Notes: generated by a model not told the origin, from the letters alone. Counted from the stretch's first letter, positions 8,280 through 17,141 are shown. The stretch: 64,000 nucleotides of DNA from Acetispira formosa (nom. nud.) (GCA_023525915.1 CP026657.1:2566001-2630000); one strand, 5' to 3'. A program made the numbers and translations.

Positions 8280-8762
8280 TCATTCAACCGGCGCGGTTAT
8301 ATTACAGACATCCACCCAGCCCAATGAATTTGAATATTCGACAAGATCATCTATAGCCAGTTCAATCATGGAATTGGAAGAACCACAGGCAGGAAAGACA
8401 GATTCATATCGCCTCAATGATTCATCAAGATAGACGGAAACATTATTGGGTATATCAAAAGGGCAAATTCCGCCGACAGCATAACCCGTATAAGCCAGGG
8501 CCTCATCAGTACTCAGCATTCTGGGATTGAAACCGAAAGATTTTTTGAATTTTTTATTATCCACCCTTGCATCACCGGAAACCACCAATAAAAGAGCACC
8601 ATTCTCTTTATGGCGCAAAGTGATGCTTTTGGCTATACGTCCGACAATCACTCCAAGAGCGGCGGCAGCCAGATCAGAAGTGGCGGTGGATACAGTCAAT
8701 TCCCGCACCTCACCTTCACGGTTCCATTTGCTTAAAAAATCTTTGACCCGTTCAGTAGACAT
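8280..8762 (-). CDS. YbaK/EbsC-family aminoacyl-tRNA deacylase-like protein
   Basis: This 160-residue protein shows the YbaK/ProX pattern: an N-terminal STATSDLAAAALGV segment, KSITLRHKENGALLLVVSGDARVD with the conserved lysine, and AxxYTGYAVGGICPF, the GxxVGGxxPFG-like loop. Members hydrolyse mischarged aminoacyl-tRNAs such as Cys-tRNA(Pro) in trans; the true substrate here is not known. The start is the second ATG (8762), which has TGGAG seven bases before it. It lies between two parS sites and downstream of rsmG on the same strand. Confidence 0.85.
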   Translation of the reverse strand: MSTERVKDFLSKWNREGEVRELTVSTATSDLAAAALGVIVGRIAKSITLRHKENGALLLVVSGDARVDNKKFKKSFGFNPRMLSTDEALAYTGYAVGGICPFDIPNNVSVYLDESLRRYESVFPACGSSNSMIELAIDDLVEYSNSLGWVDVCNITAPVE

Positions 8763-8774
8763 TATTAACTCCAA

Positions 8775-8790
8775 TGTTCCACGTGGAACA
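8775..8790. promoter_or_regulatory. parS site 2
   Basis: TGTTCCACGTGGAACA, identical to site 1, sits in the short gap between rsmG and the YbaK-like gene, immediately upstream of the latter's ribosome site. Confidence 0.9.
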
Positions 8791-8791
8791 T

Positions 8792-9484
8792 TTAAATCAG
8801 GTTTCTTTGAAAAATAAACAAACTACGATCGGCCTCCAAAAAAGGGAGTTTAAAGTCAATCCGGTCGCAAAGCGCCATTTTTCGTTTTTTCATTTCATTT
8901 ACTGAATCCTTAATCTCCCTCTCCCCCTGAGGTCCCTTAAACGAAATGAAAAATCCGTCGCCTTTAAGACGCGGCCCAGCTATGGAAAATAATTTTTCCA
9001 TATCACTGACTCCCCGGGCAGTTATCAAGTTATAATAGCTTTTCTCATGATTTTTTCCAGGTTCCAGAAAATTGTTATATACCTCAACATTATCCAGGGA
9101 TAAAATACTCTGCACCTCTTCCAGAAACAAAGCTTTTTTACCCGTTGATTCAATCAGGGTATAGTTCCATTCAGGCCGAACAATTGACAGCGGAATGGCC
9201 GGCAATCCGCCGCCGGAACCAAAATCCATAGCCTTAATACTCTCCTGGGGCAGACTGCGCCACATTAAGGGAGTGAGGCTGTCCACCAAGTGGACGATAA
9301 TCTTTGTGTGAAGATCCTGTTTAGGGCTTATCAGATTAACAAACTCATTTTTGATCAATAAAAGAACAAAGTAGGATATCAGTTTATCAATTGCTGATTC
9401 ATTTATGTTTATTTTCAAAGCATCAAGCCCGTCGCATAAAACAGACTTAATAATTTGCTCATCAAAATGTTCCACGTGAAACAT
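8792..9484 (-). CDS. rsmG: 16S rRNA (guanine527-N7)-methyltransferase
   Basis: This 230-residue RsmG/GidB uses SAM to methylate G527 in 16S rRNA. Motif I is MDFGSGGGLPAIPLSIVRP, preceded by the family VDSLTPL segment; a later block carries the conserved ITARGVSDMEKLFSIA. It lies next to parA and parB, the usual arrangement near a replication origin. The first codons (MFHVEH) are encoded by a parS site that overlaps the ATG at 9484, so the true start could be a little further in; no strong ribosome site is visible. Confidence 0.92.
   Translation of the reverse strand: MFHVEHFDEQIIKSVLCDGLDALKININESAIDKLISYFVLLLIKNEFVNLISPKQDLHTKIIVHLVDSLTPLMWRSLPQESIKAMDFGSGGGLPAIPLSIVRPEWNYTLIESTGKKALFLEEVQSILSLDNVEVYNNFLEPGKNHEKSYYNLITARGVSDMEKLFSIAGPRLKGDGFFISFKGPQGEREIKDSVNEMKKRKMALCDRIDFKLPFLEADRSLFIFQRNLI
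9468..9483. promoter_or_regulatory. parS site 3, overlapping the rsmG start
   Basis: TGTTCCACGTGAAACA matches the ParB site consensus with one asymmetric position. It covers the first codons of rsmG, so ParB binding here could affect rsmG expression. Confidence 0.88.
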
Positions 9485-9486
9485 CT

Positions 9487-9809
9487 CCCCGCCGGGCCGG
9501 GCCCGGACCCCATGTCTAGGGGGCGTTTTCCCGTAATAGTAATTACGGCAGTTGTCATCGTATTAAGAGCGATACCCTCTAAGATAAAATATCCTATTCA
9601 CTGCATTGCGTTACCTGCTTTTAGCAGGCAGACAAACGCTAGAATAACACACAATGCATATCCTATCAATTTTTTCAAAACAGCAAAAAACATACTTAAA
9701 AAAAGCCGATTTTAACTGAGAGGGTACCGCTCTTAATACGATGATGGCCGCCAAAATTAACTATTACTGGAAAAAGCCCCCTAGACATAGTCCCGTGCGG
9801 ACCACGCAC
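9487..9809. repeat. Repeat B, inverted dimer
   Basis: This 384-base gene-free stretch between rsmG and parA holds two B units facing each other. The left starts near CCGGGCCCGGACCCC and ends around 9580; the right is its reverse complement from 9720 to the GTGCGGACCACGCAC end. The AT-rich centre (about 9590-9715) has no supported gene; it carries a small hairpin CCTGCTTTTAGCAGG. The left unit is diverged in its core (GGCAGTTGTCATCGTATTAAG). Confidence 0.8.
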
Positions 9810-9868
9810 TCTGGTAAAAAATTTGGGGGTGTGTTAAAATGGGAGAATATTCAAACTGAGGATTAATT

Positions 9869-10648
9869 ATGACCGAAATTATCGCCATGATCAACCAAAA
9901 GGGTGGAGTCGGCAAAACCACTACGGCTACCAATGTGGCCGCCTGCCTTGCGGCGCTGAGCAAAAGAACCCTGCTTATTGACGCCGATCCTCAAGGCAAC
10001 AGCACCAGCGGATTGGGAATTAGCAAGCAGTTGCTGAAATCAAGCTTTTATGATTTCATGTTTTCCGATATGCCGCTGGAACAAGTGGTTATGGAAACCC
10101 CGGTCCCGGATCTGTTTATCCTGCCCTCAAACAGCGATTCACTGACTATCGGGCGTGAATTGTGGCAGAAAGAAAACGGCGAAACTTATTTCAAGCGTCT
10201 GCTCCAGACAGAGTTGAAGAAACCGGTCAATAATTATGATTACATTATAATTGATTCGCCGCCGAACCTGGAAATGATGGTTATCAATATCATGGCCGCG
10301 GCCAACAGAATAATCATTCCCACCCAGCCGGAATATTATGGCCTGGAAGGTCTGGCTGACCTGATTGAAACTTATAAACGCATTCGGGAAACCATTAATC
10401 CTTCTCTCTCAATTTTGGGCGTGCTGATAACTATGCATGTCTCCACCAACAACCTTTCCAAAGAAGTCACCCAAAATCTGCGGCAGAATATGGGCAGCCT
10501 CATTTTTGATACGGTCATACCTAAAAATGTCAAGCTGGCTGAAGCTCCCAGCCACTGCCAGCCTATTATAATGTATGACCCTAAATGCCCAGGTTCAGTC
10601 AGCTATCAACTGGTCACCAGGGAGATTCTGGCCAGAACAGCTAAATAA
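9869..10648 (+). CDS. parA: Chromosome-partitioning ATPase ParA (Soj)
   Basis: This 259-residue ParA/MinD-type ATPase has the deviant Walker A KGGVGKTTT (about residues 11-19), LLIDADPQGNS (Walker A') and DYIIIDSPPNLEMM (Walker B). It lacks the N-terminal helix-turn-helix of plasmid type Ia ParA, as expected for a chromosomal Soj. It binds DNA non-specifically with ATP and is displaced by ParB-parS complexes to drive origin segregation. parB follows 80 bases downstream and three parS sites lie 0.4-1.6 kb upstream. TGAGGA precedes the ATG. Confidence 0.95.
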   Translation: MTEIIAMINQKGGVGKTTTATNVAACLAALSKRTLLIDADPQGNSTSGLGISKQLLKSSFYDFMFSDMPLEQVVMETPVPDLFILPSNSDSLTIGRELWQKENGETYFKRLLQTELKKPVNNYDYIIIDSPPNLEMMVINIMAAANRIIIPTQPEYYGLEGLADLIETYKRIRETINPSLSILGVLITMHVSTNNLSKEVTQNLRQNMGSLIFDTVIPKNVKLAEAPSHCQPIIMYDPKCPGSVSYQLVTREILARTAK

Positions 10649-10728
10649 GAGCTGTTTAACTTAGCTGCCGACAATATTTTTAGTGACAATACTTTGCGAG
10701 TTAATTTTTTCTATAATCAGGTAAATCA

Positions 10729-11628
10729 ATGAGCACAAAAAAGAACCGGTTGGGAAGAGGTCTGGACGCTCTCATCCCCAAGGGTCTGGATGACCTTTTG
10801 CCCAGCAATAAATCAGTTTCGGAAAACCCTTCCGGCCACGCCCTTTTAGTGGATATTAACCTGCTGGACACCAACCCGGATCAGCCGCGCCAGAATTTCA
10901 GTGAAAAAGAGCTGTCATCCCTGAGTCAATCCATAAAATCCAAAGGTATAATTATACCTCTGGTGGTCAATAAAAAAGAGGATGGCCGATACGGGATAAT
11001 TGCCGGTGAGCGCCGTTTACGGGCCGCTAAATTAGCAGAATTAACTGAAGTTCCTGTAATTATTAAAGAAAAAACAGATGATCCCTCCGAAGGCCTGGTT
11101 CTGGCCCTTTTGGAAAATCTGTGCCGCGAAGATCTCAATCCTATTGAAGAAGCTGAATCATTTCAAAGACTTGAGAAAGATTTCAGCAAAACTCACCAGG
11201 AAATTGCCCAGATGACCGGCCGGGAACGCCCGACCGTGACCAACGCCATTCGACTTTTAAAACTGCCCTCATTTGTTCAGGATGACATCAGATTCAAGCG
11301 TCTTACTCCGGGCCACGGCCGGGCCATGGCCGGCCTTAAAGATCCTGAGTTGTTCCATCAACTGCGCACTGAGATCATGACTAAAAATTTAAATGTTCGT
11401 CAGACGGAGGCTCTGGTCAACAAGCTGAACCGTAAGCCTGTTCAGCGTCCTGATACCTCCACTGAAGACATTTACTTTGAAGCTTTATCCAAATCTTTCA
11501 GCAACGAACTACAAGGGCTGAAAGTTAAGATAAACCATATGGGTCAGACCAAGAAGCTGGAGATTTTCTACAACAACTCTGATGAGCTGGAATGGCTGAT
11601 GAAGAAGTTTGGAGTAAATCCGGTTTAA
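10729..11628 (+). CDS. parB: Chromosome-partitioning protein ParB (Spo0J)
   Basis: This 299-residue ParB starts with the usual KNRLGRGLDALIP. It then has the N-terminal CTPase/nuclease-like domain (TNPDQPRQNFSEKELSSL; the GERRLRAAKLA box at about 90-100), a helix-turn-helix (SKTHQEIAQMTGRERPTVTNAIRLL, about 145-170) and a C-terminal dimerisation part. It binds parS, loads as a CTP clamp and spreads. The three parS sites near rsmG are its predicted targets. It is co-oriented with parA and ends before a hairpin. Confidence 0.95.
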   Translation: MSTKKNRLGRGLDALIPKGLDDLLPSNKSVSENPSGHALLVDINLLDTNPDQPRQNFSEKELSSLSQSIKSKGIIIPLVVNKKEDGRYGIIAGERRLRAAKLAELTEVPVIIKEKTDDPSEGLVLALLENLCREDLNPIEEAESFQRLEKDFSKTHQEIAQMTGRERPTVTNAIRLLKLPSFVQDDIRFKRLTPGHGRAMAGLKDPELFHQLRTEIMTKNLNVRQTEALVNKLNRKPVQRPDTSTEDIYFEALSKSFSNELQGLKVKINHMGQTKKLEIFYNNSDELEWLMKKFGVNPV

Positions 11629-11644
11629 ACCGGTGGGAGTGATT

Positions 11645-11681
11645 GAAGTTTTGAACTGGATTCGCATAAGTTCAAAACTTC
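11645..11681 (+). terminator. 12-bp perfect hairpin after parB
   Basis: GAAGTTTTGAAC pairs with GTTCAAAACTTC across a 13-nt loop, 17 bases after the parB stop. No clean T run follows (CATGAAG...), so it may act as an RNA-end structure or a weak terminator. Confidence 0.5.
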
Positions 11682-11689
11682 ATGAAGCC

Positions 11690-11934
11690 CACCTCTTCAT
11701 TTATTTTCCCTTATTTATAATTTAAAAATTAATATACAATAATAAGGTTTGAAAGTTAGTTTAAACAAACATTATATCCAATTAATTCATTAACTTAAAT
11801 TGAAATATGGCTCAACAGCTTTTACCGGTTTTAAACACAATGCAAATGATCGTTGTTTATTAATTAGGGTTTTGAACATTTTTGAACAATCATTCAAGCA
11901 TCATTGTGTAAAATTTTGATCAATTAATGTCGGG
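11690..11934. other. AT-rich gene-free stretch downstream of parB
   Basis: About 245 bases much richer in A and T than the neighbours, with runs such as AATTTAAAAATTAATA and a repeated TTTTGAACA. No open frame with a ribosome site and no cluster of TTATCCACA DnaA boxes was found; the closest box-like match is ATATCCACA at about 8230, outside it. It could be a DNA-unwinding region or simply non-coding DNA. The gap then continues into a B repeat up to the next gene at 12081. Confidence 0.4.
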
Positions 11935-11938
11935 CAGT

Positions 11939-12039
11939 CCCCCGGGCAGGGCCCGGACCCCATGTCTGGGTAGCGGTTTCCCTGTAGGGTGTTTTGGCGG
12001 CCATCATCGTATTAAGAGCGGTTCCCCGTGCCTGTGGCT
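11939..12039 (+). repeat. Repeat B, monomer
   Basis: A single B unit in plus orientation: GGGCCCGGACCCCATGTCTG, TTTCCCTGTAGGG, then the conserved GGCGGCCATCATCGTATTAAG. It lies about 40 bases upstream of the BchI-like gene. Confidence 0.85.
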
Positions 12040-12080
12040 TTTGTGTGCGGTAGTAAGTTAAATAAACGGAATAGAATATA

Positions 12081-13082
12081 ATGATACAAAGTTATCCATT
12101 CACTGCCCTGGTCGGGCAGGAAAATATGAAGCTGGCCCTGATTCTGGCGGTTATAAATCCCGGCCTTGGCGGCGTTTTAATTCGCGGAGAAAAAGGTACG
12201 GCCAAATCAACCGCCGTGCGCGCTCTGGCCGCCCTTTTGCCTGAACAGAAAATCGTGGCTGAATGCCAGTTCGGCTGTGATCCTGATAACCGTGATTTCT
12301 GGTGCGACGTCTGTAAGTGCCGTGAATCAATTACTGTTAAAAGCCGTAAGCGCCACTTGGTGGAACTGCCCATCGGAGCTACTGAAGACCGCCTCCTGGG
12401 CAGCATCAACCTGGAAGAGGCCATTACCAAAGGTGAGAGTAAATTTGAGCCCGGCCTTCTGGCGGAGGCTAACCGCGGGCTTTTGTACGTCGATGAAGTG
12501 AACCTTCTGGATGATCATCTGGTTGATTCCCTTTTGGACGCCGCCGCCATGGGCCGCAATATAGTGGAGCGCGAGGGTGTTTCCGTCAGTCATCCGGCCA
12601 GGTTCACCCTCATCGGCACCATGAACCCTGAAGAGGGGGAATTGAGGCCTCAGCTTCTGGATCGTTTCGGCCTGTGCGTTGAGGTGCGGGGTTTGGAAGA
12701 TCCCGGCCAGAGGCGTGAAGTGGTGAAGCGGCGATTGGCTTTTGAAAGCTCACCGGAAGATTTTGTCAGGGAATACAAACCTGAAGAGGAGGCCCTGGGC
12801 CGCCGTATTGAGGAAGCCGGCCGTCGTCTGGCTACGGTCGCGCTGGCCGATGAGGCTTTGAACTATGCGGTGAGAATCTGTTTATCCCTTGGCGTGGATG
12901 GTCATCGCGGTGATTTGACGGTTATTAAAACAGCCCTGACGCTGGCGGCCTGGAAGGGAAAAAGCGGCCCGGATGAAGACGACGTCATCGAAGCGGCCGA
13001 ATTGGCCCTGCCCCACCGCATGCGCCGCAAGCCTTTCCAGGATGTGGATTTTGATGTTAAAGGCCGCTTGGCCGAGTGCTGA
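12081..13082 (+). CDS. BchI/ChlI-type AAA+ ATPase (magnesium-chelatase-like)
   Basis: This 333-residue AAA+ protein of the Mg-chelatase subunit I family has Walker A GEKGTAKST (about residues 36-44), Walker B LLYVDEVNLL, sensor 1 GTMNPEEGELRPQLLDRFG and the arginine-containing C-terminal helical part. Its insertion has five cysteines at about 62, 66, 75, 78 and 80, which could bind metal. A ChlD/BchD partner gene is not next to it, so it may serve another chelatase or a MoxR-like remodelling role. The following DUF1015 gene is on the same strand but separated by a C repeat. Confidence 0.82.
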   Translation: MIQSYPFTALVGQENMKLALILAVINPGLGGVLIRGEKGTAKSTAVRALAALLPEQKIVAECQFGCDPDNRDFWCDVCKCRESITVKSRKRHLVELPIGATEDRLLGSINLEEAITKGESKFEPGLLAEANRGLLYVDEVNLLDDHLVDSLLDAAAMGRNIVEREGVSVSHPARFTLIGTMNPEEGELRPQLLDRFGLCVEVRGLEDPGQRREVVKRRLAFESSPEDFVREYKPEEEALGRRIEEAGRRLATVALADEALNYAVRICLSLGVDGHRGDLTVIKTALTLAAWKGKSGPDEDDVIEAAELALPHRMRRKPFQDVDFDVKGRLAEC

Positions 13083-13085
13083 CGG

Positions 13086-13292
13086 CAATTCTCAAAATAT
13101 AATTGAGACGGAACGTCAGGGGCAAGGCAGACGGCAAATTTAAAATGGCAGGTCGACCCGTAGGGTAGACGGAGCGTCAGCGACTGTTCGTAAGGCCCAC
13201 AAAGTGAGTCGCGGAGCAAAAACCACGCTTTTTGCGCAGCTCCAAGCCGCAGGTTTATGGGAAAAAGATTGATATTCCAAATGTGAGGTGTG
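13086..13292 (+). repeat. Repeat C, copy 1
   Basis: It starts with CAATTCTCAAA (the terminal repeat of this family). It contains GGTCGACCCG, GACGGAGCGTCAGCGACTG and the hairpin GCGGAGCAAAAACCACGC / TTTTTGCGCAGCTCC. It extends to the edge of the DUF1015 gene and holds an open frame that I do not regard as coding. Confidence 0.75.
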
Positions 13293-13294
13293 TC

Positions 13295-14632
13295 TTGGTT
13301 GAAATAGCGCCGTTCAGAGGATTGACTTATAACCGCTCTGAAATCCAGCAGCATGGAGGACTTCTTGTCGCTCCGCCCTATGATGTTTTAAATGATGCGG
13401 AACGAGAGGATTGCCTGAATCTCAACCCGCACAATATTCTCCATCTCGATCTCGGTCCCCGCGATGAGGGCGATCAGGATAAATACGCCTGGCACCAGCG
13501 ATCGGCGGATCTTTTGAAACAGTGGATGGATGAGGGCGTGTTGGAGCGGCTGGATAAACCGGCTATTTTCCATATAGAGACAACCTGCCGCAATCCGCTG
13601 AAAGGCGGTTCAATAGTGCGCCACGGCTTTGTCTGCCTGATGAAGCTGGAGGATTTCATAGAGGACCCGGAAAATTCACAGGTGCGTCCCCATGAAAAAA
13701 CCTTCAGCAGCCACAAGGAAGAGCGCCTGAGTCTGATGAAACACACCAAGGCCAATTTGAGCCAGGTTTTTGGTTTTTTCCCTGATGAGGATCGTTCCGC
13801 CCTGAAACTGATGACAGCGGCCGCCAAGGCCAAAGAGCCGGATATGGATATTAAGGATTATCGCGGCTTTCAGCATCGGGTCTGGATTGATGAAAGAGAA
13901 GAATCGAATCAGGCTTTGGTTTCATGCCTTAGCGTCCGCAAAGTTTATATTGCCGACGGCCACCATCGCTATGAAACCGCGCTCAACTATCGCCGCTGGC
14001 TGAAAGAGACCATGGGCGACAAAGCTCCGGCCAGTGCTGATTATGTGATGATGTATCTATGCCCCATGAGCGATCCGGGTCTGGTGATTCTTCCGACTCA
14101 CCGGCTGCTGAATCAGGAAAGATTCTCCAAGGACGAAATGCTTCAGCGCCTTTCCGCCTATTTCAAAATAAGCGGAAAATGCTTCACCGAGGAAAACGAG
14201 CCGATCATTCGCGACAGATTTTTGTGGAAAATGAAAAAGCAGAAAGATTGTCTCGGAGTTTACATGTCCGGGCGGCCGACATACTACACCCTGAAACTGA
14301 CCGACGCCGGTCGGGCCGACGCGGCCTTGAGCGGCGAACCCAAGGAACTGGCCGCGCTGGACACGGTGATTCTAAGCAACCTAATTTTCAAGGAAGCCTT
14401 GGGACTGACTGAAGAAGATTTGGATAATCCCGATATTATTTCCTATGTCTCCAATTTGGGCAAGGCTCTGGAAATGATCAGGGAGGGTCAGCACAGCGCC
14501 GCGTTCCTTTTGAATCCAGCCACGGTTGAGGATATTCTGAGGGTGACTGAAAAGGGATATATCATGCCCCGCAAATCTACATTTTTCTACCCAAAGGTGA
14601 CAACGGGATTGGTGTTGAATCTGATAGACTGA
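13295..14632 (+). CDS. DUF1015-family protein
   Basis: About 445 residues. The start is placed at TTG 13295 because GAGGTG lies four bases before it; the frame stays open upstream into repeat C. The family pattern is clear: VAPPYDVLND near the start, a HxEKTFSSHKEERLSLMKHTKANLSQVFGFF-like middle part and the signature IADGHHRYETAL. The family is widespread in anaerobes and uncharacterised biochemically; the ADGHHR motif resembles ParB-like nuclease/ATPase folds. It sits between a chelatase-like ATPase and rhamnose genes without a clear functional link. Confidence 0.85.
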   Translation: MVEIAPFRGLTYNRSEIQQHGGLLVAPPYDVLNDAEREDCLNLNPHNILHLDLGPRDEGDQDKYAWHQRSADLLKQWMDEGVLERLDKPAIFHIETTCRNPLKGGSIVRHGFVCLMKLEDFIEDPENSQVRPHEKTFSSHKEERLSLMKHTKANLSQVFGFFPDEDRSALKLMTAAAKAKEPDMDIKDYRGFQHRVWIDEREESNQALVSCLSVRKVYIADGHHRYETALNYRRWLKETMGDKAPASADYVMMYLCPMSDPGLVILPTHRLLNQERFSKDEMLQRLSAYFKISGKCFTEENEPIIRDRFLWKMKKQKDCLGVYMSGRPTYYTLKLTDAGRADAALSGEPKELAALDTVILSNLIFKEALGLTEEDLDNPDIISYVSNLGKALEMIREGQHSAAFLLNPATVEDILRVTEKGYIMPRKSTFFYPKVTTGLVLNLID

Positions 14633-14641
14633 GCATGGTGT

Positions 14642-15190
14642 ATGCATATGGAAGCAATACGAATCGGCGGGCTTATACTGCTTGAATATAAAACATACGG
14701 TGATGATCGGGGTTATTTCCGGGAAACATTCAGGCAGGATGAGATTAATAAGATTTTTGGCCGCGAGATCGAGTTTGTTCAGGATAATGAATCACTGTCA
14801 AAAGCGTCAGTGGTGCGGGGGCTGCATTTTCAGCGCCCGCCGCACGCCCAGGCCAAACTGGTAAAAGTTTCGGCCGGCCGTATTTTTGATGTGGCCGTGG
14901 ACCTGAGGCCAGGCTCCAACACTTACGGCCGTTGGGATGGGTATGAGTTGAGCGCGGAAAACGGCAAACAGCTTTTCATCCCTGAAGGTTTCGCCCATGG
15001 CTTTGTGGCTCTGGAGGATAATACGGTCGTCTCCTATAAGGTGACTGATTATTACGCCCCTGAATGCGACGGCGGCGTGTTATGGGACGATCCGGTTATT
15101 GGCATAGAATGGCCTTTGCCTGGTGAACCGATAGTTTCAGGCAAAGATTTAAACCTGCCGGGCCTGGCGGAACTGGGCAATGTATTTTAG
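14642..15190 (+). CDS. rfbC: dTDP-4-dehydrorhamnose 3,5-epimerase
   Basis: This 182-residue RmlC cupin enzyme has DDRGYFRETF at the N-terminus, QDNESLSKASVVRGLHFQRPPHAQAKLVKV with the catalytic histidine in RGLHFQ, and FIPEGFAHGFVALED. The catalytic tyrosine lies in the VSYKVTDYY stretch. It converts dTDP-4-dehydro-6-deoxyglucose to the L-lyxo isomer in dTDP-rhamnose synthesis. rfbB starts seven bases downstream, so they form one transcript. rfbA and rfbD are not in the window. Two ATGs (14642 and 14648) are possible starts. Confidence 0.95.
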   Translation: MHMEAIRIGGLILLEYKTYGDDRGYFRETFRQDEINKIFGREIEFVQDNESLSKASVVRGLHFQRPPHAQAKLVKVSAGRIFDVAVDLRPGSNTYGRWDGYELSAENGKQLFIPEGFAHGFVALEDNTVVSYKVTDYYAPECDGGVLWDDPVIGIEWPLPGEPIVSGKDLNLPGLAELGNVF

Positions 15191-15197
15191 GTAATTT

Positions 15198-16247
15198 ATG
15201 AAAAAAATATTGATAACCGGCGGAGCTGGATTCATAGGATCGGCTGTCTGCCGTTATTTTCTGGCCAATACTGATTATCAGGTTATCAACCTCGATGCCC
15301 TGACTTACGCGGCTGACTTGAAAGCGTTGAGTGATTTTGAAAAATCGCCTCACTATTCTTTTGTTAAAGCCGACATCAGAAACGCTGAGCAGTTGGCGGC
15401 GGCTTTTAATGAGTATAAGCCTTCTGGAGTCATGCATCTGGCCGCTGAATCACATGTCGACCGTTCCATAGACGGGCCGTCTGATTTTATTCAGACCAAT
15501 ATAGTCGGAACTTTCAACATACTTCAGGAAGCCAGAAAATATTATGAAAGTCTGGAGGGCGCGGCCAAAAACGCTTTTCGCTTTCATCATATTTCCACCG
15601 ATGAGGTTTATGGCTCCCTAGGCGCGGAGGGTTTTTTCAGGGAAGATACTCCCTACGCTCCCAATTCGCCCTATTCCGCCAGCAAGGCTTCATCGGATCA
15701 TCTGGTGCGGGCCTGGCTTCATACTTTCGGCTTACCCACAGTTATTTCCAACTGCTCCAACAATTACGGGCCTTTTCAGTTTCCGGAAAAACTGATTCCC
15801 CTGATGATTCTGAACTGTCTGGAGGGACGGCCTCTGCCGGTCTATGGCGACGGGCTGAACGTGCGCGATTGGCTTTATGTTGATGACCATGCTGAGGCTT
15901 TGGCCCTGGTTTTTGAGAAAGGCGTGATTGGTGAAAAATACAATATAGGCGGCCACAATGAGGTAAAAAACATTGAGGTGGTAAAAACCATCTGCGCCAT
16001 ATTGGATGAACTCCAGCCCAGAAGCGACGGCTCTTCATATGAGTCGCTGATAACCTATGTGGCTGATCGCCCTGGTCACGATGTTCGCTATGCCATTGAC
16101 GCTTCCAAAATAGAGCGGGAATTGAAATGGAAGCCGCGCGAAACCTTTGAAACGGGCTTGAAGCGCACCATACAATGGTATCTGGACAATAAACAATGGT
16201 GGCAGGATCGAAAGCAGATAGCCACCCAACGGCTCGGCCTGAAATAG
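15198..16247 (+). CDS. rfbB: dTDP-glucose 4,6-dehydratase
   Basis: This 349-residue RmlB is an extended SDR enzyme: NAD site [16 protein letters not shown], the family motif [12 protein letters not shown], the catalytic STDEVYGSL, and [15 protein letters not shown] with the YxxxK pair. [19 protein letters not shown] and [14 protein letters not shown] complete the signature. It makes dTDP-4-keto-6-deoxyglucose, the substrate of the adjacent RfbC. The length is typical. Confidence 0.96.
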   Translation: MKKILITGGAGFIGSAVCRYFLANTDYQVINLDALTYAADLKALSDFEKSPHYSFVKADIRNAEQLAAAFNEYKPSGVMHLAAESHVDRSIDGPSDFIQTNIVGTFNILQEARKYYESLEGAAKNAFRFHHISTDEVYGSLGAEGFFREDTPYAPNSPYSASKASSDHLVRAWLHTFGLPTVISNCSNNYGPFQFPEKLIPLMILNCLEGRPLPVYGDGLNVRDWLYVDDHAEALALVFEKGVIGEKYNIGGHNEVKNIEVVKTICAILDELQPRSDGSSYESLITYVADRPGHDVRYAIDASKIERELKWKPRETFETGLKRTIQWYLDNKQWWQDRKQIATQRLGLK

Positions 16248-16270
16248 CCTTAAAAGCGCGGATAATTCAG

Positions 16271-16440
16271 CAATTCTCAAAGTAAACTTTTTCCCTTGAA
16301 CTTACAGCTTGCAGCTGCACAAAAAGCGTGGTTTTTGTTCCGCGAGGGGCTTTTTTTTGCCGTCAAAACCAGCCGCTGGCGCTCCGTCACCCCTTGCGGG
16401 GCGACCTGCTATTTTAATATTGCCTCTACTTTGAGAATTG
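16271..16440 (-). repeat. Repeat C, copy 2, with 14-bp terminal inverted repeats
   Basis: The ends CAATTCTCAAAGTA (16271) and TACTTTGAGAATTG (ending 16440) are perfect inverted repeats, so this copy defines the borders of the family at about 170 bp. The inside holds GTGGTTTTTG hairpin sequence and CTGGCGCTCCGTC, reverse-complement to the copies at 22471 and 37616. Confidence 0.85.
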
Positions 16441-16450
16441 CTGCGGATAA

Positions 16451-16478
16451 TTGTTCCGCGCTTTTTTTATGCTATACT
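16451..16478 (+). promoter_or_regulatory. Candidate sigma-70 promoter of the phosphodiesterase gene
   Basis: TTGTTC, 16 bases, then TATACT preceded by TG one base away (extended -10). It lies about 50 bases before the ATG at 16530. Confidence 0.5.
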
Positions 16479-16529
16479 TGAGGGAACAGCCGGGGGCTGT
16501 TTAATCAGTTGGTATTGGAAGGTGAAAAA

Positions 16530-17075
16530 ATGCGTATATTGATAGCTTCGGATATTCATGGCTCCGCCTCACGCGCGGCGATGTTTCGTGAAAAAATAGA
16601 TGAAATGAAACCGGATCAAATTATTCTTCTGGGCGACCTCCTCTATCATGGCCCGCGCAACCCGCTGCCGGATGTATACAGCCCGGCGGAAGTGGTGGAA
16701 ATTCTGGGCGGCTTGAAAGTGCCTATAATCGCGGTGCGCGGCAATTGTGATGGGGATGTTGATCAGTTTGTTCTGCCGTTTCATCTGGCGGAGAGCGCCT
16801 GGATAACGGATGGTCATTACAGAATTCTGGCTATTCACGGTCATCAACTGCCTGAAAAAGATGAGGAAATCAAGGTGCCGGAGGGCACGGCCGTACTTTC
16901 CGGCCACATTCACATTCCGGTGGCGGAGAGGCGCGGCCTGATTCACCGCTGGAATCCGGGCAGCACGTCGCTGCCAAAAGAGGATTATCCGCCAAGCTTC
17001 GGATTATATGAAGATGGAAAGTTTCAGGCTTTGGATTTCAAAGGCAATGTATTAAAAAGTGATAGCTTGAAATAA
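16530..17075 (+). CDS. yfcE: YfcE-type phosphodiesterase (metallophosphoesterase)
   Basis: This 181-residue protein starts at the ATG after GGAAGG. The calcineurin-like motifs appear in order: ASDIHGSASR (D-x-H), ILLGDLLYHGPRNP (GD), AVRGNCDGD (GN-D), LAIHGHQLP (GH) and LSGHIHIP (GHxH). Together they bind two metal ions. Family members such as E. coli YfcE hydrolyse phosphodiesters in vitro. It is a single-gene unit with its own promoter and terminator. Confidence 0.92.
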   Translation: MRILIASDIHGSASRAAMFREKIDEMKPDQIILLGDLLYHGPRNPLPDVYSPAEVVEILGGLKVPIIAVRGNCDGDVDQFVLPFHLAESAWITDGHYRILAIHGHQLPEKDEEIKVPEGTAVLSGHIHIPVAERRGLIHRWNPGSTSLPKEDYPPSFGLYEDGKFQALDFKGNVLKSDSLK

Positions 17076-17078
17076 TGG

Positions 17079-17111
17079 AAAGCGAAACCGCCGGACAGGC
17101 GGTTTCGCTTT
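17079..17111 (+). terminator. Rho-independent terminator
   Basis: AAAGCGAAACCGCC / GGCGGTTTCGCTTT with a 5-nt loop, then TTTT, starting 4 bases after the stop of the phosphodiesterase gene. Confidence 0.92.
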
Positions 17112-17141
17112 TTCAGGTTTGAAGCGGCAAAGATAAAACGC

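Noticed and set aside
11645-12080. Replication origin oriC downstream of parB
   Set aside because: The region is A/T-rich, but no cluster of DnaA boxes and no dnaA, dnaN or rnpA neighbours were found. Kept only as an A/T-rich stretch.
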